Of a stretch of 64,000 bases of DNA, positions 34,500 to 45,494 are shown in pieces. Source of the DNA: Hydrogenophilales bacterium. Its GTDB lineage: Bacteria > Pseudomonadota > Gammaproteobacteria > Burkholderiales > Thiobacillaceae. A program made the translations under genes and the position numbers. Positions within the stretch are counted from its first letter, which is position 1. The number at the start of each line of letters is the position of its first letter. The notes beneath the pieces were generated by a model, which was given only the letters and a program-made list of their open reading frames with translations, ran no database searches and was not told the DNA's origin. The DNA lies in NCBI GenBank assembly GCA_016703155.1, contig JADJCP010000004.1, positions 356,870-420,869 of the forward strand, in the 5' to 3' direction.

Positions 34500-37400
34500 T
34501 CATGGCAGGAGCGATTCCGCCGCGGGCGTTGGCGGACGTGCGAGCTTGCTCACCAGGGGATCGCTCCATGTGCCTTTGATCAGGTATTCAAAGGTGGCTG
34601 CCTTACCCATCGGGTTTTGCAGGATTTTGGTGGCCACCAGCGTGCCGACACCGACCACGGGGCCGCCCAGGATCGCGCCAGCAACGGCCAGGCTGTCATC
34701 CAGCCTGGGCTGGATAGTGATGCGCAAATCCTGTTCTTCCTTGCCCAGGTCGATCTTGCCTTTCATGTGGACGACGGCGGAAGGGCCTTTGATGACCAGG
34801 TCCGGCAGATAGGCGACGCCGCGCGCCAGATGTACGTCACCTTCGATGCTGTCGAAGGAGAAGCCTTCGGAAAAGACGTCGCGGAAATCGAGGACGATGC
34901 GCCTTGGCAGGGCTTGCAGGCTGAGGATGCCGATGAGCCGGCCGGCACCGGGGTTGAGCTGGCTGAACCGGCCACTCTTCATGCGCAACTTCAGGCGTCC
35001 ATCCAGGCCGGCGGCGGCGAAGTCCTCCGGACGCCCGAGCCAGCTGAGCGTGCCGCTGAGGTTCGCGGCACCGCCCTTGATGCCCTCGGTAATGCCCAGA
35101 CGGTCGAGCAGCTTGCCGGCGTTTTCCGTATCCAGCTGGATGTCGAAGTGCGTCGGTAGCCGGTGCGATGCCGAAACCCAGCCTTCGCCCTTGAGACGAC
35201 CGTCGGGGTTGCTGAGCACCAGATTGCGGGTACGCAGTCCTGTGCGCTCCGCCTCCATCAGGATGTTCAGCTGGCCCAGGTCCATGTCGTTGATCGAAAA
35301 TCCCTGGGTATTGATCTCCAGGATTCGCGGTAACTCGGTGGGTGCCTCGTCGCCTTCCGCGGGCGTCGCGACGCGGTCCTGACTTGGAATGGCCAGCTTC
35401 TGGAAATGCCCGGAGATACGTTTTCCGGGAAGGCCGCCCGCCTCGCCGTAGATGATCTCGCCGACGATTTCCTTGCCATTGACGTCGAGTTTCCAACCCT
35501 TCGGGATCGGCGTTGCCTTGATGCGCGTGTCATGGAAGGTCCGGTTGAATGCGTGTAGTTCGCTGATGCCGACATTGGCGTTGCGCAGGGTCAAGCCGGC
35601 ACTGGCACCGGAGGTTTGGCCGATGTCGAGCGCCTGCCAGGCATCGAGGTCAAATCGGCGCAGCGATCCTTGAATGCTGATACCCGGATCGCGCGGCAAC
35701 GATGCGGGCGAGCCACCGCCAAAATAGACTACCGCGTGGGGTTCGCCGCCAGGGACGGCGACCACCTTGGCGGAGAGAATCTGGCCATATTGCAGGCTGT
35801 AGATGTTCGTGCTGTCCTGCCCCGCACTGCTGGTCAGAACCAGGGGCAGGCTCTGCTCGGCGCTCTTGTTGAGTGGCGCGGGCAGCCGCAGGGCCATCCC
35901 GGTGAGGTCGGACTTGATCTTCAGGGTGGTTTGCTGGGCTTTCAGGCCGACTTCGGCTTCATAGGCCGTCGTGCCACTGATATGCCGCGCCACTCCGGCG
36001 GGCAGCCATTCCTTGAGTGCGTTGGCGCTGACTTGCCCGGTCAGGCCGACCTTGACCCGTCCCCCCGTTTCGCTGGCGACCTGCAGACGCGCGGGCTGGC
36101 CAAACACCTGTGTGCTGATGCCGCTGCCCCGCAGCAGGTTTTCGGTGAAGGACAGTGTGCCATTGACCTGTGTGAGGATTGGCAGATCCTTGCCCGGCTG
36201 GAGGGTGTTGTCGATGATGCGGTAATCACCGCGCACCGCCGCATCCTCGATATTGCGCAGTGGCAGATGCAGGTGCAATTGCAGCACCCCCTGGCCATCA
36301 GTTTTCAGACGTTCGGTAAAGTGGCCAGTGTGTTCGAGCACCGGGCTTTGGCGGATAAATTCCAGAAAAGCGGGCGTAGGTCCCTTTGCCTGGCCGTCGA
36401 TGAGCAATATTTCCTCGTCACTGGAATGCAGGTCGGGGATGACCGCGGTGACCGGCCCCAAGGCGACGCCGAGTATTTTCGCTGTCGGCGCCGTGATATG
36501 CATGCCCAGCCCCTTGAATATGACCTCGCCATTGATGCCGTTGATCTCCGGCCAATCCGGGGCGTACTTCAAGCGGGCATCCTGGGCCTTGATGGTGACC
36601 TGGAATTCGCCGCCGCCTTTATCGTAGGGAAAACGGTCGACCGGACCTTTGAGCACCAGTCGGGTATCCGGCGACGTGCCGCCGATCAGGCTGACCTTGA
36701 GCCAGTTATAGGCATTGTCGCCGACCTGCTTCGGCAGATAGCGCCAGACCGCATTGCCCGCGCCTCGCGTAAGGTGGGCCTGAATGTCCAGCTGGGGCTC
36801 CGCTCCGGATGGAGTTCGATGCTGCCCTGGGTGGTCGCGTCCAGGTCGGCATTGGTGAGGCGCGTCTCACCGATCTTCAGGCGCAGGCCCGTGTCGGAGA
36901 GGCGTTCCCAGACCAGGTCCGTGGCGAAGTCGTTGAAGCTCAGGGGATGACGAAAGACGCGATCGAGTTGCAGGTCCAGACGGCGCGCGTTGAATTGCGC
37001 TTCCCCGCCCGACCCCGTGGCGACAATGCGACCATTCAGTCCGGCAAAGCCGGGAAAGGCCGCCTGTCCGATCATGCCGGCGTCGACGAAGCTTGCCGTC
37101 AGACGGTATTTCCTGGCGCTCTCCCACTCGAGTTCGGCATTTTCTATGTAGCCCTGCGGACGGTGCGTATCCAGCCAGTCGTGCATCGGCTTGGGCATCG
37201 GGATGGCCGCGGAGAGCGCGGTCAGGGCTTCGATGCGCAATTTCTCCGCCCGGGCCCCGGTCAGGGTCAGTTTGCCATCCGGCGCGATCCGGGTCTGGAC
37301 GCGCACACTGGTCGGTTCCATGGACCGGCCGCCAACCGGGGTAAAGCTCAGGCCGTGCGCCAGCACGGTATGCAGATCGCGGTTCCTGGACCAGCCGAGG

Positions 37401-38299
37401 CGCCCCGAAACCGCGCTGAAGACCATGTCCGGGTGGTCCTGCGCCAGCGAGACCGCGACATTGTTGAGCCGGACATCGCCGGTCAGGCCGGTGATCTGGC
37501 CTTTGTTCAAGTCGAGCCAGAAGCGGACGTCGCCCTGGCCCTGGCGCACCTGCTCCTGCGCCCAGGGAGCCCAACGGTTCAAGGCGTGTACCGAGGCACC
37601 GTCGGCGCGCAGATAAACCCGTCCGTTCCAGCCTTGCGGTTGCTGTAGCGATGCGCCGAACAACTCGGCACGTATGTCCAGATCGCGCACCGAGTCCCGA
37701 GGCGGTTGCGCGGTCACTCCCAACTGGTGTTTGTCGCCCCGGTTGCGCAGGATCAGATTGACTTTGTTCAGGACCAGCGGCGGCGCGCCGATCAAATCGT
37801 CTTGCCATGACAGGATGCCGTCTGAGACTAGGACATAGCGCTGGCGCAGCAGCCAATCCGGGAATGGGCTGCGCGGCCCCGGCTTGTTTACCGGAATGTC
37901 GGCGACATAGATCGTGCCGCTTGAATCGCGGCGGACTTCCAGGGTGGGTTCATACAAGGCCAGGCTGGTCAGACGCGCATCCCAGACGAAGAGACTCAGC
38001 CAGGATAATGTGGCATCCACCCGCGACAGGCTCAGTGGCGCGTCGGGCCCGGTTTGTTGCAGGCGCACCTGACGCAGGCTGAAGCGTGGGTTCAGGCCCC
38101 ACCAGTCGGCCTCGATACTGCCGATACGCAGTGGAATGCCGATGGCATTCCCGGCCAGCGCTTCGATATCCGCTTTGTACTGGCCGACATTGGGCATGAT
38201 GACCATGCGCAGATAGAGCGCCGCGCCGGAGATGGCGATTACCACCGCGGCGGCCGTATAAACGGCATAGTGCAGCAGGCGCTTGGTGAGTGTCGGCAT
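34500..38299 (-). CDS. yhdP: YhdP-like AsmA-superfamily envelope protein, single-base frameshift
   Basis: A very large membrane-anchored periplasmic protein of the YhdP/AsmA-like family, thought to bridge inner and outer membranes and move phospholipids. It has one N-terminal transmembrane helix (HYAVYTAAAVVIAISGAALYL) and then repeated beta-rich segments. The second half ends in a domain with LQALPRRIVLDFRDVFSEGF and GPVVGVGTLVATKIL. The gene is split near 36807: one more C restores HPGAEPQLDIQAHL and joins the halves to about 1265 residues, the usual size. Start ATG 38299. Confidence 0.86.
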
Positions 38300-38368
38300 G
38301 GGCGAGGGTCTAGTCTGAACCTGGCGCAAACAATGCCACGCGGACTTTCGGAAAGATAGTGATCTGGA

Positions 38369-39409
38369 TCAATACGGCGCTGTCTTGCTCAATGCACCGG
38401 CGATACCCGGCTCGTCCAACCCGAAATAATCGCTCTCTCCGAAGGCGACCACCCCGCCGGCCATCTCATACCAAGCATGGCCACCGCACCAAACTGGCAG
38501 GTCGTAACTGCCTTGCAGGCAGCGCGCCAGACAATACAGGCGTTCAGGGGTATAGATCAGATTGTAGGCTGTGCCGCGATCATGCAGGTGCTCAATGTGC
38601 AACCAGGCATCCAAGGCATTGCTGAATACGGTACAGCTCGCCGGATACACCAACTCCCCGCCGTTGTGGCGCCAAATGGATGACTCGATGGGCAAGGGCG
38701 CGGTGCGCATGTAGGTCTGAAAGTGGAGGTGGTTCACCGAGGCGTAGGCGCCGTAACTGTTGTAGCTCAGACCGAAACCCGGCAGGTACGTTCCCAATTC
38801 GCGCGCCGTGTGCCAGGCATGGAGATGCAGTTCCTGGACGAGACGCTGCGGATGTTCACTTTCCGGCTCGGGGACCAGCAGGCCATGCCAGGGGGCGAAC
38901 GGAAATTTGTTGTACAGCAACCGGCACGGACGGCGTAGCAACACGCCCTGCCAGAGCACTTCCTTCTGGAGGAAGGGTTTGTTGAAGTGAAAGCCCGCCG
39001 GGTTGAACGCCGGCGGCATCACCCCGGCCGCCTTCACGCCGCTGGCGCGCGCCGGGCGCAAGGCGCGCATGGGGGTGTACTGCATCTCCCACGGTCCGGC
39101 GTGGCGATATTCGGTGGGCCGGATTGCATCCAGTCCCATGGCCATCAACTTGAGGAAGACCACCAGATCATCCTCGGGATAGGCCGGATTGCCGCCCATC
39201 CGGAGCATGCCGCGCACTTCGCCGGACAAGGCCTCGAATCGCTCGGAGATCGCCGCCCGCAGTCCAGGCCAGATATCCCCATCGAAACTGGCGTTGGCCA
39301 GCACCAGGATGAACGTGCCCAGGCCAGGCTCGGCCAGTTGCCGTTCCAGGCCGGCGATGAATGTGTCGCGCAGGGCCTGGGGAGACCCGAAAACCTCAGG
39401 CAGATTCAT
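38369..39409 (-). CDS. GDP-hexose phosphorylase-like protein (HIT superfamily, VTC2/GDPGP1-type)
   Basis: A 346-residue protein beginning MNLPEVFGSPQ. The segment SYNSYGAYASVNHLHFQTYM holds the HxHxQ nucleotidyltransferase motif. It closely resembles the active-site stretch of plant GDP-L-galactose phosphorylase (VTC2) and animal GDP-D-glucose phosphorylase. Upstream NKFPFAPWHGLLVPE matches the second conserved strand of this branch. It starts inside the metH stop (ATGA), so the genes are coupled. The substrate may be a GDP-hexose or another nucleoside diphosphate sugar; the link to methionine synthesis is unexplained. Ap4A phosphorylase or GalT-like activity is an alternative. Confidence 0.68.
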   Translation of the reverse strand: MNLPEVFGSPQALRDTFIAGLERQLAEPGLGTFILVLANASFDGDIWPGLRAAISERFEALSGEVRGMLRMGGNPAYPEDDLVVFLKLMAMGLDAIRPTEYRHAGPWEMQYTPMRALRPARASGVKAAGVMPPAFNPAGFHFNKPFLQKEVLWQGVLLRRPCRLLYNKFPFAPWHGLLVPEPESEHPQRLVQELHLHAWHTARELGTYLPGFGLSYNSYGAYASVNHLHFQTYMRTAPLPIESSIWRHNGGELVYPASCTVFSNALDAWLHIEHLHDRGTAYNLIYTPERLYCLARCLQGSYDLPVWCGGHAWYEMAGGVVAFGESDYFGLDEPGIAGALSKTAPY

Positions 39410-42400
39410 TCCGGCGTATAGGCGAGATTCGGCGCCAGCCATTTCTCGGCTTCGGCCAGGCTCCAGCCCTTGCGCCTGGCGTAGTCGGCGACCTGGTCGC
39501 GGTCGATCTTGGCGACGGCGAAGTAGCGTGCTTCCGGGTGGCTGAAATAGAAGCCGGACACCGAGGCCATGGGCAGCATGGCGTAGTTTTCGGTAAGCGT
39601 TACGCCGATGTTTTCCGGGACCTTGAGCAGCTCGAACAGCGGGCCTTTTTCGGAGTGCTCCGGGCAGGCCGGGTAGCCGGGGGCCGGGCGGATGCCGCGA
39701 TAGTCCTCGGCAATCAGTTGCTCGTTGGTGAGCGCTTCGTCACTGGCATAGCCCCAGAACTCGGTGCGTACCCGCTGGTGCATGCGTTCCGCGAAGGCCT
39801 CAGCGAGTCGGTCGCAGAGGGCCTTGAAGAGGATGGCCGAGTAGTCGTCGTGGGTAGCTTCGAACTGCTTCACCTTGTCGGACTCGCGGATGCCGGCGGT
39901 GACCACGAAGGCGCCGATGTAATCGGCGACGCCGCTGGCCTTCGGCGCGATGAAGTCGGCCAGGCACCCGTTGGGCTGCCCTTCGGGCCGGGGCATCTGC
40001 TGGCGCAGGTTGTGCCAGGTCATGCCCGGCTGGCCCGCGACCTGAATCTCGATATCGTCGTCGCCGACCGTGTTGGCCGGGAACAGGCCGACCACGGCGC
40101 GTGCCTCGATCCAGTTCTCGGCGATTATCCGCGCCAGCATCGCCTGGGCATCGGCGAACAGCTTACGCGCCTCCTCGCCGACCACGGCGTCATCGAGGAT
40201 CTTCGGATAGCGGCCATGCAGTTCCCAGGACTGGAAAAAGGGCGTCCAGTCGATGCAGGCGGCCAGATCGGCGAGGTCGTAGTTCTCGAAGACCTGCACG
40301 CCCAGTGTCTTGGGCACGGGGGGGGCGTAGCTGGCCCAATCCGTCTTCAGTTTGTTGGCGCGGGCTTCGGCGAGGCTGATGCGCTTGCTCTCGCCGCGCT
40401 GCGCCAGGTGGCGCGCGCGTACCTCGATGTAGTCGGCCTTGATCTTCGCCACGTAGTCGGCGGCGAGGTCGTCGGAGAGCAGATTGGAGCAGACGCCGAC
40501 GGCGCGCGAGGCGTCTTTCACGTACACCGTGGTGCCGTCGTAATGCGGTGCGATCTTCACCGCCGTATGGGCGATGGAAGTAGTGGCGCCGCCGATCAGC
40601 AGCGGCTGGGTCATGCCCAGGCGCTGCATCTCCCTGGCGATGTGGCTCATCTCTTCCAGCGACGGTGTGATGAGGCCGGACAGGCCGATGATGTCGACGT
40701 TCTGTTCGCGCGCCGTGGTCAGGATTTTGTCGGCCGGGCACATGACGCCCAAATCGATGACCTCGTAATTGTTGCAACCGAGGACCACGCCGACGATGTT
40801 CTTGCCGATATCGTGGACGTCTCCCTTGACCGTCGCCATGAGGATCTTGCCCTTGGCGCGAGCGCCTTCCGACTTGGTGGCCTCGATGTAGGGCAGCAGG
40901 TAAGCCACCGCCTGTTTCATGACGCGCGCCGACTTGACCACCTGCGGCAGGAACATCTTGCCGGCGCCGAACAGGTCGCCGACGACGTTCATACCGTCCA
41001 TCAGCGGGCCTTCGATGACCTTCACCGGGTGGTCGAATTTCTGGCGGGCTTCCTCCGTGTCTTCGGTGATGAAGGCGGTGATGCCTTTCACCAGCGCATG
41101 CGCCAGGCGTTTTTCCACCGGCTGGTCGCGCCAGGCCAAATCTTCCACCTGCTCCTTGGCCGAACCTTTGACGGTGTTGGCGAATTCCACCAGACGGTCA
41201 CCGGCATCGACGCGCCGGTTGAGCACGACATCCTCGACGCGCAGGCGCAATTCGTTGGGAATGGTGTCGTAGACCCCCAACTGGCCGGCGTTGACGATGC
41301 CCATGTCCATGCCCGCCTGGATGGCGTGATACAGGAACACGGTGTGGATCGCCTCGCGCACCGGCTCATTGCCCCGGAACGAGAACGAGACGTTCGAGAC
41401 GCCACCGGAGACGTGGGCATGAGGCAGGTTCTTGCGGATCCAGCGGGTCGCCTCGATGAAGTCGACGGCGTAGTTGGCGTGTTCCTCGATGCCGGTGGCG
41501 ATAGCGAAGATGTTCGGGTCGAAGATGATGTCTTCCGCCGGGAAGCCGACCTGTTCGGTGAGTAACTTATAGGCTCGGCTACAGATCTCGGTCTTGCGGG
41601 CGTAGGTATCGGCCTGGCCGGCCTCGTCGAAGGCCATGACGATCACCGCCGCGCCGTAGCGCCGGGCGAGGCGCGCCTTGGCGAGGAAATCGGCCTCGCC
41701 TTCCTTCATGGAGATTGAGTTGATGATGGGTTTGCCTTGGACGCACTTCAGACCGGCTTCGATGACGCTCCATTTCGACGAGTCGATCATGATCGGCACG
41801 CGGGCGATGTCCGGCTCCGAAGCCACCAGATGCAGGAAGCGCGCCATGGCCGCCTCGCCGTCGAGCATGCCCTCGTCCATGTTGACGTCGATCACCTGGG
41901 CGCCGGCCTCGACCTGTTGCAAAGCGATGGCCAGGGCGTCGTCGTAATTACCGTCGATGATCAGGCGTTTGAATTTGGCCGAGCCGGTGACGTTGGTGCG
42001 CTCGCCGACGTTGACGAACAAGGAGTCGGCGCCGACGTTGAACGGCTCCAGGCCGGACAGGCGCAAGGCCGGTGCGAGTTCCGGAATGGCGCGGGGTGAG
42101 CAGTCACTCACGGCTTCGGCGATGGCCCGGATATGCTCCGGCGAGGTGCCGCAGCAACCGCCGACGATGTTCAGCAGACCGGATTGCGCCCACTCGCGGA
42201 TCTGCTCGGCCATCTGCGCGCCGGTCTCGTCGTAGCCGCCGAAGGTATTCGGCAGACCGGCGTTGGGGTGCGCCGAGACCAGGCAGTCGGCCTTGTGCGC
42301 CAATTCATCGATATGCTGGCGCAATTCCTTGGCGCCCAGGGCGCAGTTGAAACCGAAGGAAAAACAATCGGCGTGGCGCAGCGAATTCCAGAAGGCCTCG

Positions 42401-43078
42401 GCGGTCTGGCCGGAGAGCGTCCGACCGGAGGCATCGGTGATGGTGCCGGAGATCATCACCGGTCGGGTCTCGCCGGTGTCGTCGAAATACTTCTTCACCG
42501 CGAACACCGCCGCCTTGGCGTTGAGCGTGTCGAACACCGTCTCGATCAGGATCAGGTCGGCGCCGCCCTTGACCAGACCATCGGTCGCCTCGTAGTACGT
42601 GGTGACCAACTGGTCGAAGGTGACATTGCGGAAGCCGGGATCGTTGACATCCGGCGACAAGGTTGCGGTGCGCGAGGTCGGTCCCGAGGACGCCGGCCAC
42701 GAAGCGCGGTTTGTCCGGCGTCGAGTACCGGTCGGCAACCTCCCGCGCCAGCTTAGCCCCGGTGTGGTTGATCTCCCAGACCAGTGCCTCCATGCCATAG
42801 TCGGCCACGGAGATACTGTTGGCGTTGAAGGTGCAGGTCTCCAGAATGTCGGCCCCGGCGGCCAGATACTGGCCGTGGATCTCGCGGATCACCTCGGGTT
42901 TGGTGAGCACCAGCAGGTCGTTGTTGCCCTTCAGGTCCGACGGCCAGTCGGCGAAGCGCGTGCCGCGATAATCCGCCTCGGCCAGGCCGTAGCGTTGGAT
43001 CATGGTGCCCATGGCGCCATCCAGGATGAGGATGCGGCGGGTGGCGATGGCGCGGAGTTCGGCGGTACGGTCGGGCAT
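39406..43078 (-). CDS. metH: Cobalamin-dependent methionine synthase, single-base frameshift
   Basis: Transfers a methyl group from methyltetrahydrofolate via cobalamin to homocysteine. Domains in order: homocysteine domain (ILDGAMGTMIQRYGL, zinc Cys in GGCCGTSPEHI), pterin domain (FVNVGERTNVTGSAKF, VIDVNMDEGMLDG), cobalamin cap and binding (KGDVHDIGKNIVGVV, DXHxxG motif), and the AdoMet reactivation domain (RPAPGYPACPEHSEK). The first ~130 residues are in a different frame. Deleting one base (extra T at 42682) joins VAGVLG to PTSRTATLSPDVNDPGFRN and gives a full ~1,223-residue enzyme. Start ATG 43078. Confidence 0.93.
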
Positions 43079-43210
43079 GGGGACGTGAGCGGGTATGCAA
43101 GACCGATCATGATAAAGAGTTGCGTATTCTTTAGGCAAACCGCGTCAAGGATGCGGGCTATCCATGAACCGGTAACAATTAGTACTAAAGTAAGTGCAGG
43201 CTAGGCCGAT

Positions 43211-44290
43211 ATGCATAGAATACCGATGAATTCAGATTGGTTTCGCACGATGAGAAGTCCGGAAAATCGATACATATCCGTCAGCCCCGACGAAACACGA
43301 GGAATCTCCGGGAAAGCCATGGCGTTTCTCGAGGAGAACGGCTTGGCCCCGCATCCGGTCAATTACCTGGTGGCTTTCGAGTACGTGCTTGGCGAAGACC
43401 GCGAGCTGATGCAGGAGATGAACGCCCACATCGAGCGTCGTCTCGGCTGGGACGATGCCTTGATGGGCGGGCTCTTCGAACGCTTCATCGAGTCGCGGCG
43501 CGAAGACCTCTATGCCGGAGTCTCCACGGATCTGATGGACCTGCTGGCCAACCTCCTGGGCCAGGTCCAGGATACTCGCACGAGCATGGCCGACTATCAC
43601 AAGACCCTGGCCCAGAAGCAGGGCGGCCTGAAAAATAGGCCTTCCGCCGAGGCCTTGCACGCCATCGTCAACGATCTGATGTCGGCGACGCACGATGTCG
43701 TGGTCAGTTCCGGGTCTTTGCAGGAGCGGCTCGATTCGACCCAGCGCGAAGCCGAGACGCTGCGCCACCAGCTTGAGGAAATCAAACGCGAGGCCGAGTA
43801 CGATGCGCTCACCGGGGCACTCAACCGGAAGGCACTGGAGCGCATTCTGGGTAGCCTGCACCAGGATGCGGGCAACGGCGGCAAGCCGTATTGTCTGCTG
43901 CTGGCGGACGTCGATCATTTCAAGCATTTCAACGATACCTATGGCCATCTGCTGGGCGACGAGGTGCTGAAGCGTGTCGTCCAGGTGCTGCACCAACAGG
44001 TCAAGGGAGGGGATTTCGTCGCGCGCTACGGCGGCGAGGAATTCCTGATCATGCTCCCCGGGACGCCCGTCAAGGGCGGCCTGGTCCTGGCGGAAGCGAT
44101 ACGTCACGCGGTCGAGCAGATTGTCCTGGTGCGGCGCAGTACCAAGGAACGTCTTTCCAAAGTCACCATATCATTGGGCGTGGGCGGTTATCGCGCCGAT
44201 GAAGACAAGCTCGCCCTGCTCGAACGCGTCGACGCGGCGCTCTATCGTGCCAAGCGGGAAGGGCGGAACCGTGTCACTCAGGCGGACTAA
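43211..44290 (+). CDS. Diguanylate cyclase (GGDEF), cytoplasmic
   Basis: A 359-residue protein with a helical N-terminal region (about 25-140, including FLEENGLAPHPVNYLVAFEY), a coiled-coil linker (LQERLDSTQREAETLRHQLEE) and a C-terminal GGDEF domain. The active-site motif is RYGGEEFLIML, so cyclase activity making c-di-GMP is expected. The inhibitory I-site (RxxD five residues before) reads KGGD, so product inhibition is doubtful. There are no transmembrane helices. It is divergent from metH. Confidence 0.9.
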   Translation: MHRIPMNSDWFRTMRSPENRYISVSPDETRGISGKAMAFLEENGLAPHPVNYLVAFEYVLGEDRELMQEMNAHIERRLGWDDALMGGLFERFIESRREDLYAGVSTDLMDLLANLLGQVQDTRTSMADYHKTLAQKQGGLKNRPSAEALHAIVNDLMSATHDVVVSSGSLQERLDSTQREAETLRHQLEEIKREAEYDALTGALNRKALERILGSLHQDAGNGGKPYCLLLADVDHFKHFNDTYGHLLGDEVLKRVVQVLHQQVKGGDFVARYGGEEFLIMLPGTPVKGGLVLAEAIRHAVEQIVLVRRSTKERLSKVTISLGVGGYRADEDKLALLERVDAALYRAKREGRNRVTQAD

Positions 44291-44455
44291 GGGCAATTGG
44301 CGCGGGACCGATAAATAATTCTGTTGCATGCATAAATCCAATGAATATAATCCGGACATAGCGATTACTGACCGGATCATGTTCATCCTCAAGCCTCAAC
44401 TCCTGCCGCGCCGATGTCGATGTCCCTGGGATCACTGTCTCGATTGATCGAGCTA

Positions 44456-44474
44456 GTCGACCCGTCGGGTCGAC
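44456..44474. other. Small hairpin upstream of the rhodanese gene
   Basis: GTCGACCC and GGGTCGAC form an 8-bp perfect stem around a 3-base loop, 33 bases before the ATG at 44507. No T-run follows, so it is not a classical terminator. Confidence 0.35.
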
Positions 44475-44506
44475 CCCCTTCGGAATATGAGTATGCGATA
44501 TAGGAG

Positions 44507-44899
44507 ATGGCCATGCAGCACCTGACGCCCAGGGAAACCTTCGATTTTCTTCAGAGCCACACGGACGCGGTTTTCATTGATTGCCGCTCCGAGTGGGAAT
44601 TTCTCTTTGTCGGCCATCCGGTCGGCGCGTTGTTGATCCCCTGGTACGAAGGCGAGAATTGGGATCTCAACCCGCGCTTTCTCGGCGAAGTGCGTATCGC
44701 GGCATCGCACCATCGGCCGGTGGTGCTGATTTGCCGCTCCGGAAACCGCTCGCGCGAAGCGGGCGAATTTCTGGAGCAGCATGGTTTCGCCGATGTCTAC
44801 AACGTGAAATACGGGTTTGAGGGCGAGCTCGACGAAACCCACCACCGCTCCACAATGAACGGCTGGCGTTTCGACGATCTGCCTTGGGAGCAGTGCTGA
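44507..44899 (+). CDS. Single-domain rhodanese-like sulfurtransferase
   Basis: A 130-residue cytoplasmic rhodanese. The active-site loop is ICRSGNRS with the catalytic Cys, and FIDCRSEWEFLFVGHPVGA matches the usual DVRxxxE region. Members move sulfane sulfur from thiosulfate or persulfides. AGGAGATGG precedes; the start could be ATG 44507 or the in-frame ATG 44513. The gene ends before a strong terminator shared with dut. Confidence 0.88.
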   Translation: MAMQHLTPRETFDFLQSHTDAVFIDCRSEWEFLFVGHPVGALLIPWYEGENWDLNPRFLGEVRIAASHHRPVVLICRSGNRSREAGEFLEQHGFADVYNVKYGFEGELDETHHRSTMNGWRFDDLPWEQC

Positions 44900-44969
44900 C
44901 CGAGGAGTGCTACGTCAGCGGGTTGTGTCCGGCAAGAACCGCGCACTTTCGGAAAGCCACAAAACATAT

Positions 44970-44999
44970 AAGGGCGAGAACAGAGATGTTCTCGCCCTT
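44970..44999. terminator. Bidirectional terminator between the rhodanese gene and dut
   Basis: Perfect 13-bp stem AAGGGCGAGAACA / TGTTCTCGCCCTT with loop GAGA, flanked by A/T on both sides. It lies between two convergent genes. Confidence 0.87.
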
Positions 45000-45024
45000 T
45001 ATGTTGAGCTGTAGTGTGAGCCGG

Positions 45025-45471
45025 TCAATGCTTGCCGGTACTGCCGAAGCCGCCCTCGCCCCGATGGCTGTCGCTGAATTCCTCGACCAGATTGAACGTA
45101 GCCTGCACCACCGGGACGATGACCATCTGGGCGATGCGCTCGAAGGGCTGGATGGTGAAGGCCTCCTTGCCGCGATTCCACATCGACACCATCAACTGAC
45201 CCTGGTAGTCGGAGTCGATCAGCCCAACCAGATTACCCAGCACCACACCATGCTTGTGCCCCAGGCCGGAGCGTGGCAGCAGCATCGCCGCGTAGCCCGG
45301 ATCGGCCAGGTGGATGGCCATGCCGGTGGGAATGAGTTGTGTCTCGCCGGGGTTGAGGATCACGGCGCCGTCCAGGCAGGCGCGCAGGTCCAGGCCGGCG
45401 CTGCCCGGCGTGGCGTAGTGCGGGAGTTGTTCGGCGATGCGCGGGTCGAGGATCTTCAGATCGATATGCAT
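45025..45471 (-). CDS. dut: dUTP diphosphatase
   Basis: Hydrolyses dUTP to dUMP and PPi, keeping uracil out of DNA and feeding dTMP synthesis. 148 residues, trimeric type. The five motifs are visible: GSAGLDLRA, PRSGLGHKHG, GNLVGLIDSDYQG, IQPFERIAQMV and RGEGGFGSTG. It is directly downstream of coaBC in the same direction, as in many proteobacteria. Confidence 0.97.
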   Translation of the reverse strand: MHIDLKILDPRIAEQLPHYATPGSAGLDLRACLDGAVILNPGETQLIPTGMAIHLADPGYAAMLLPRSGLGHKHGVVLGNLVGLIDSDYQGQLMVSMWNRGKEAFTIQPFERIAQMVIVPVVQATFNLVEEFSDSHRGEGGFGSTGKH

Positions 45472-45494
45472 AGGGGTGGCGTGGTCGTTGCGGG

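Noticed and set aside
39361..41565. 734-codon plus-strand frame opposite metH
   Set aside because: Antisense to the cobalamin and AdoMet domains of metH; no motifs of its own.
43079..43210. Riboswitch upstream of metH
   Set aside because: The 130-bp region shows no cobalamin, SAM or SAH riboswitch core that I could recognise.
44898..44945. Possible SAH riboswitch (CCGAGGAG-like start)
   Set aside because: It lies after a rhodanese gene and before a shared terminator, not upstream of metH or ahcY, and the rest of the consensus is missing.
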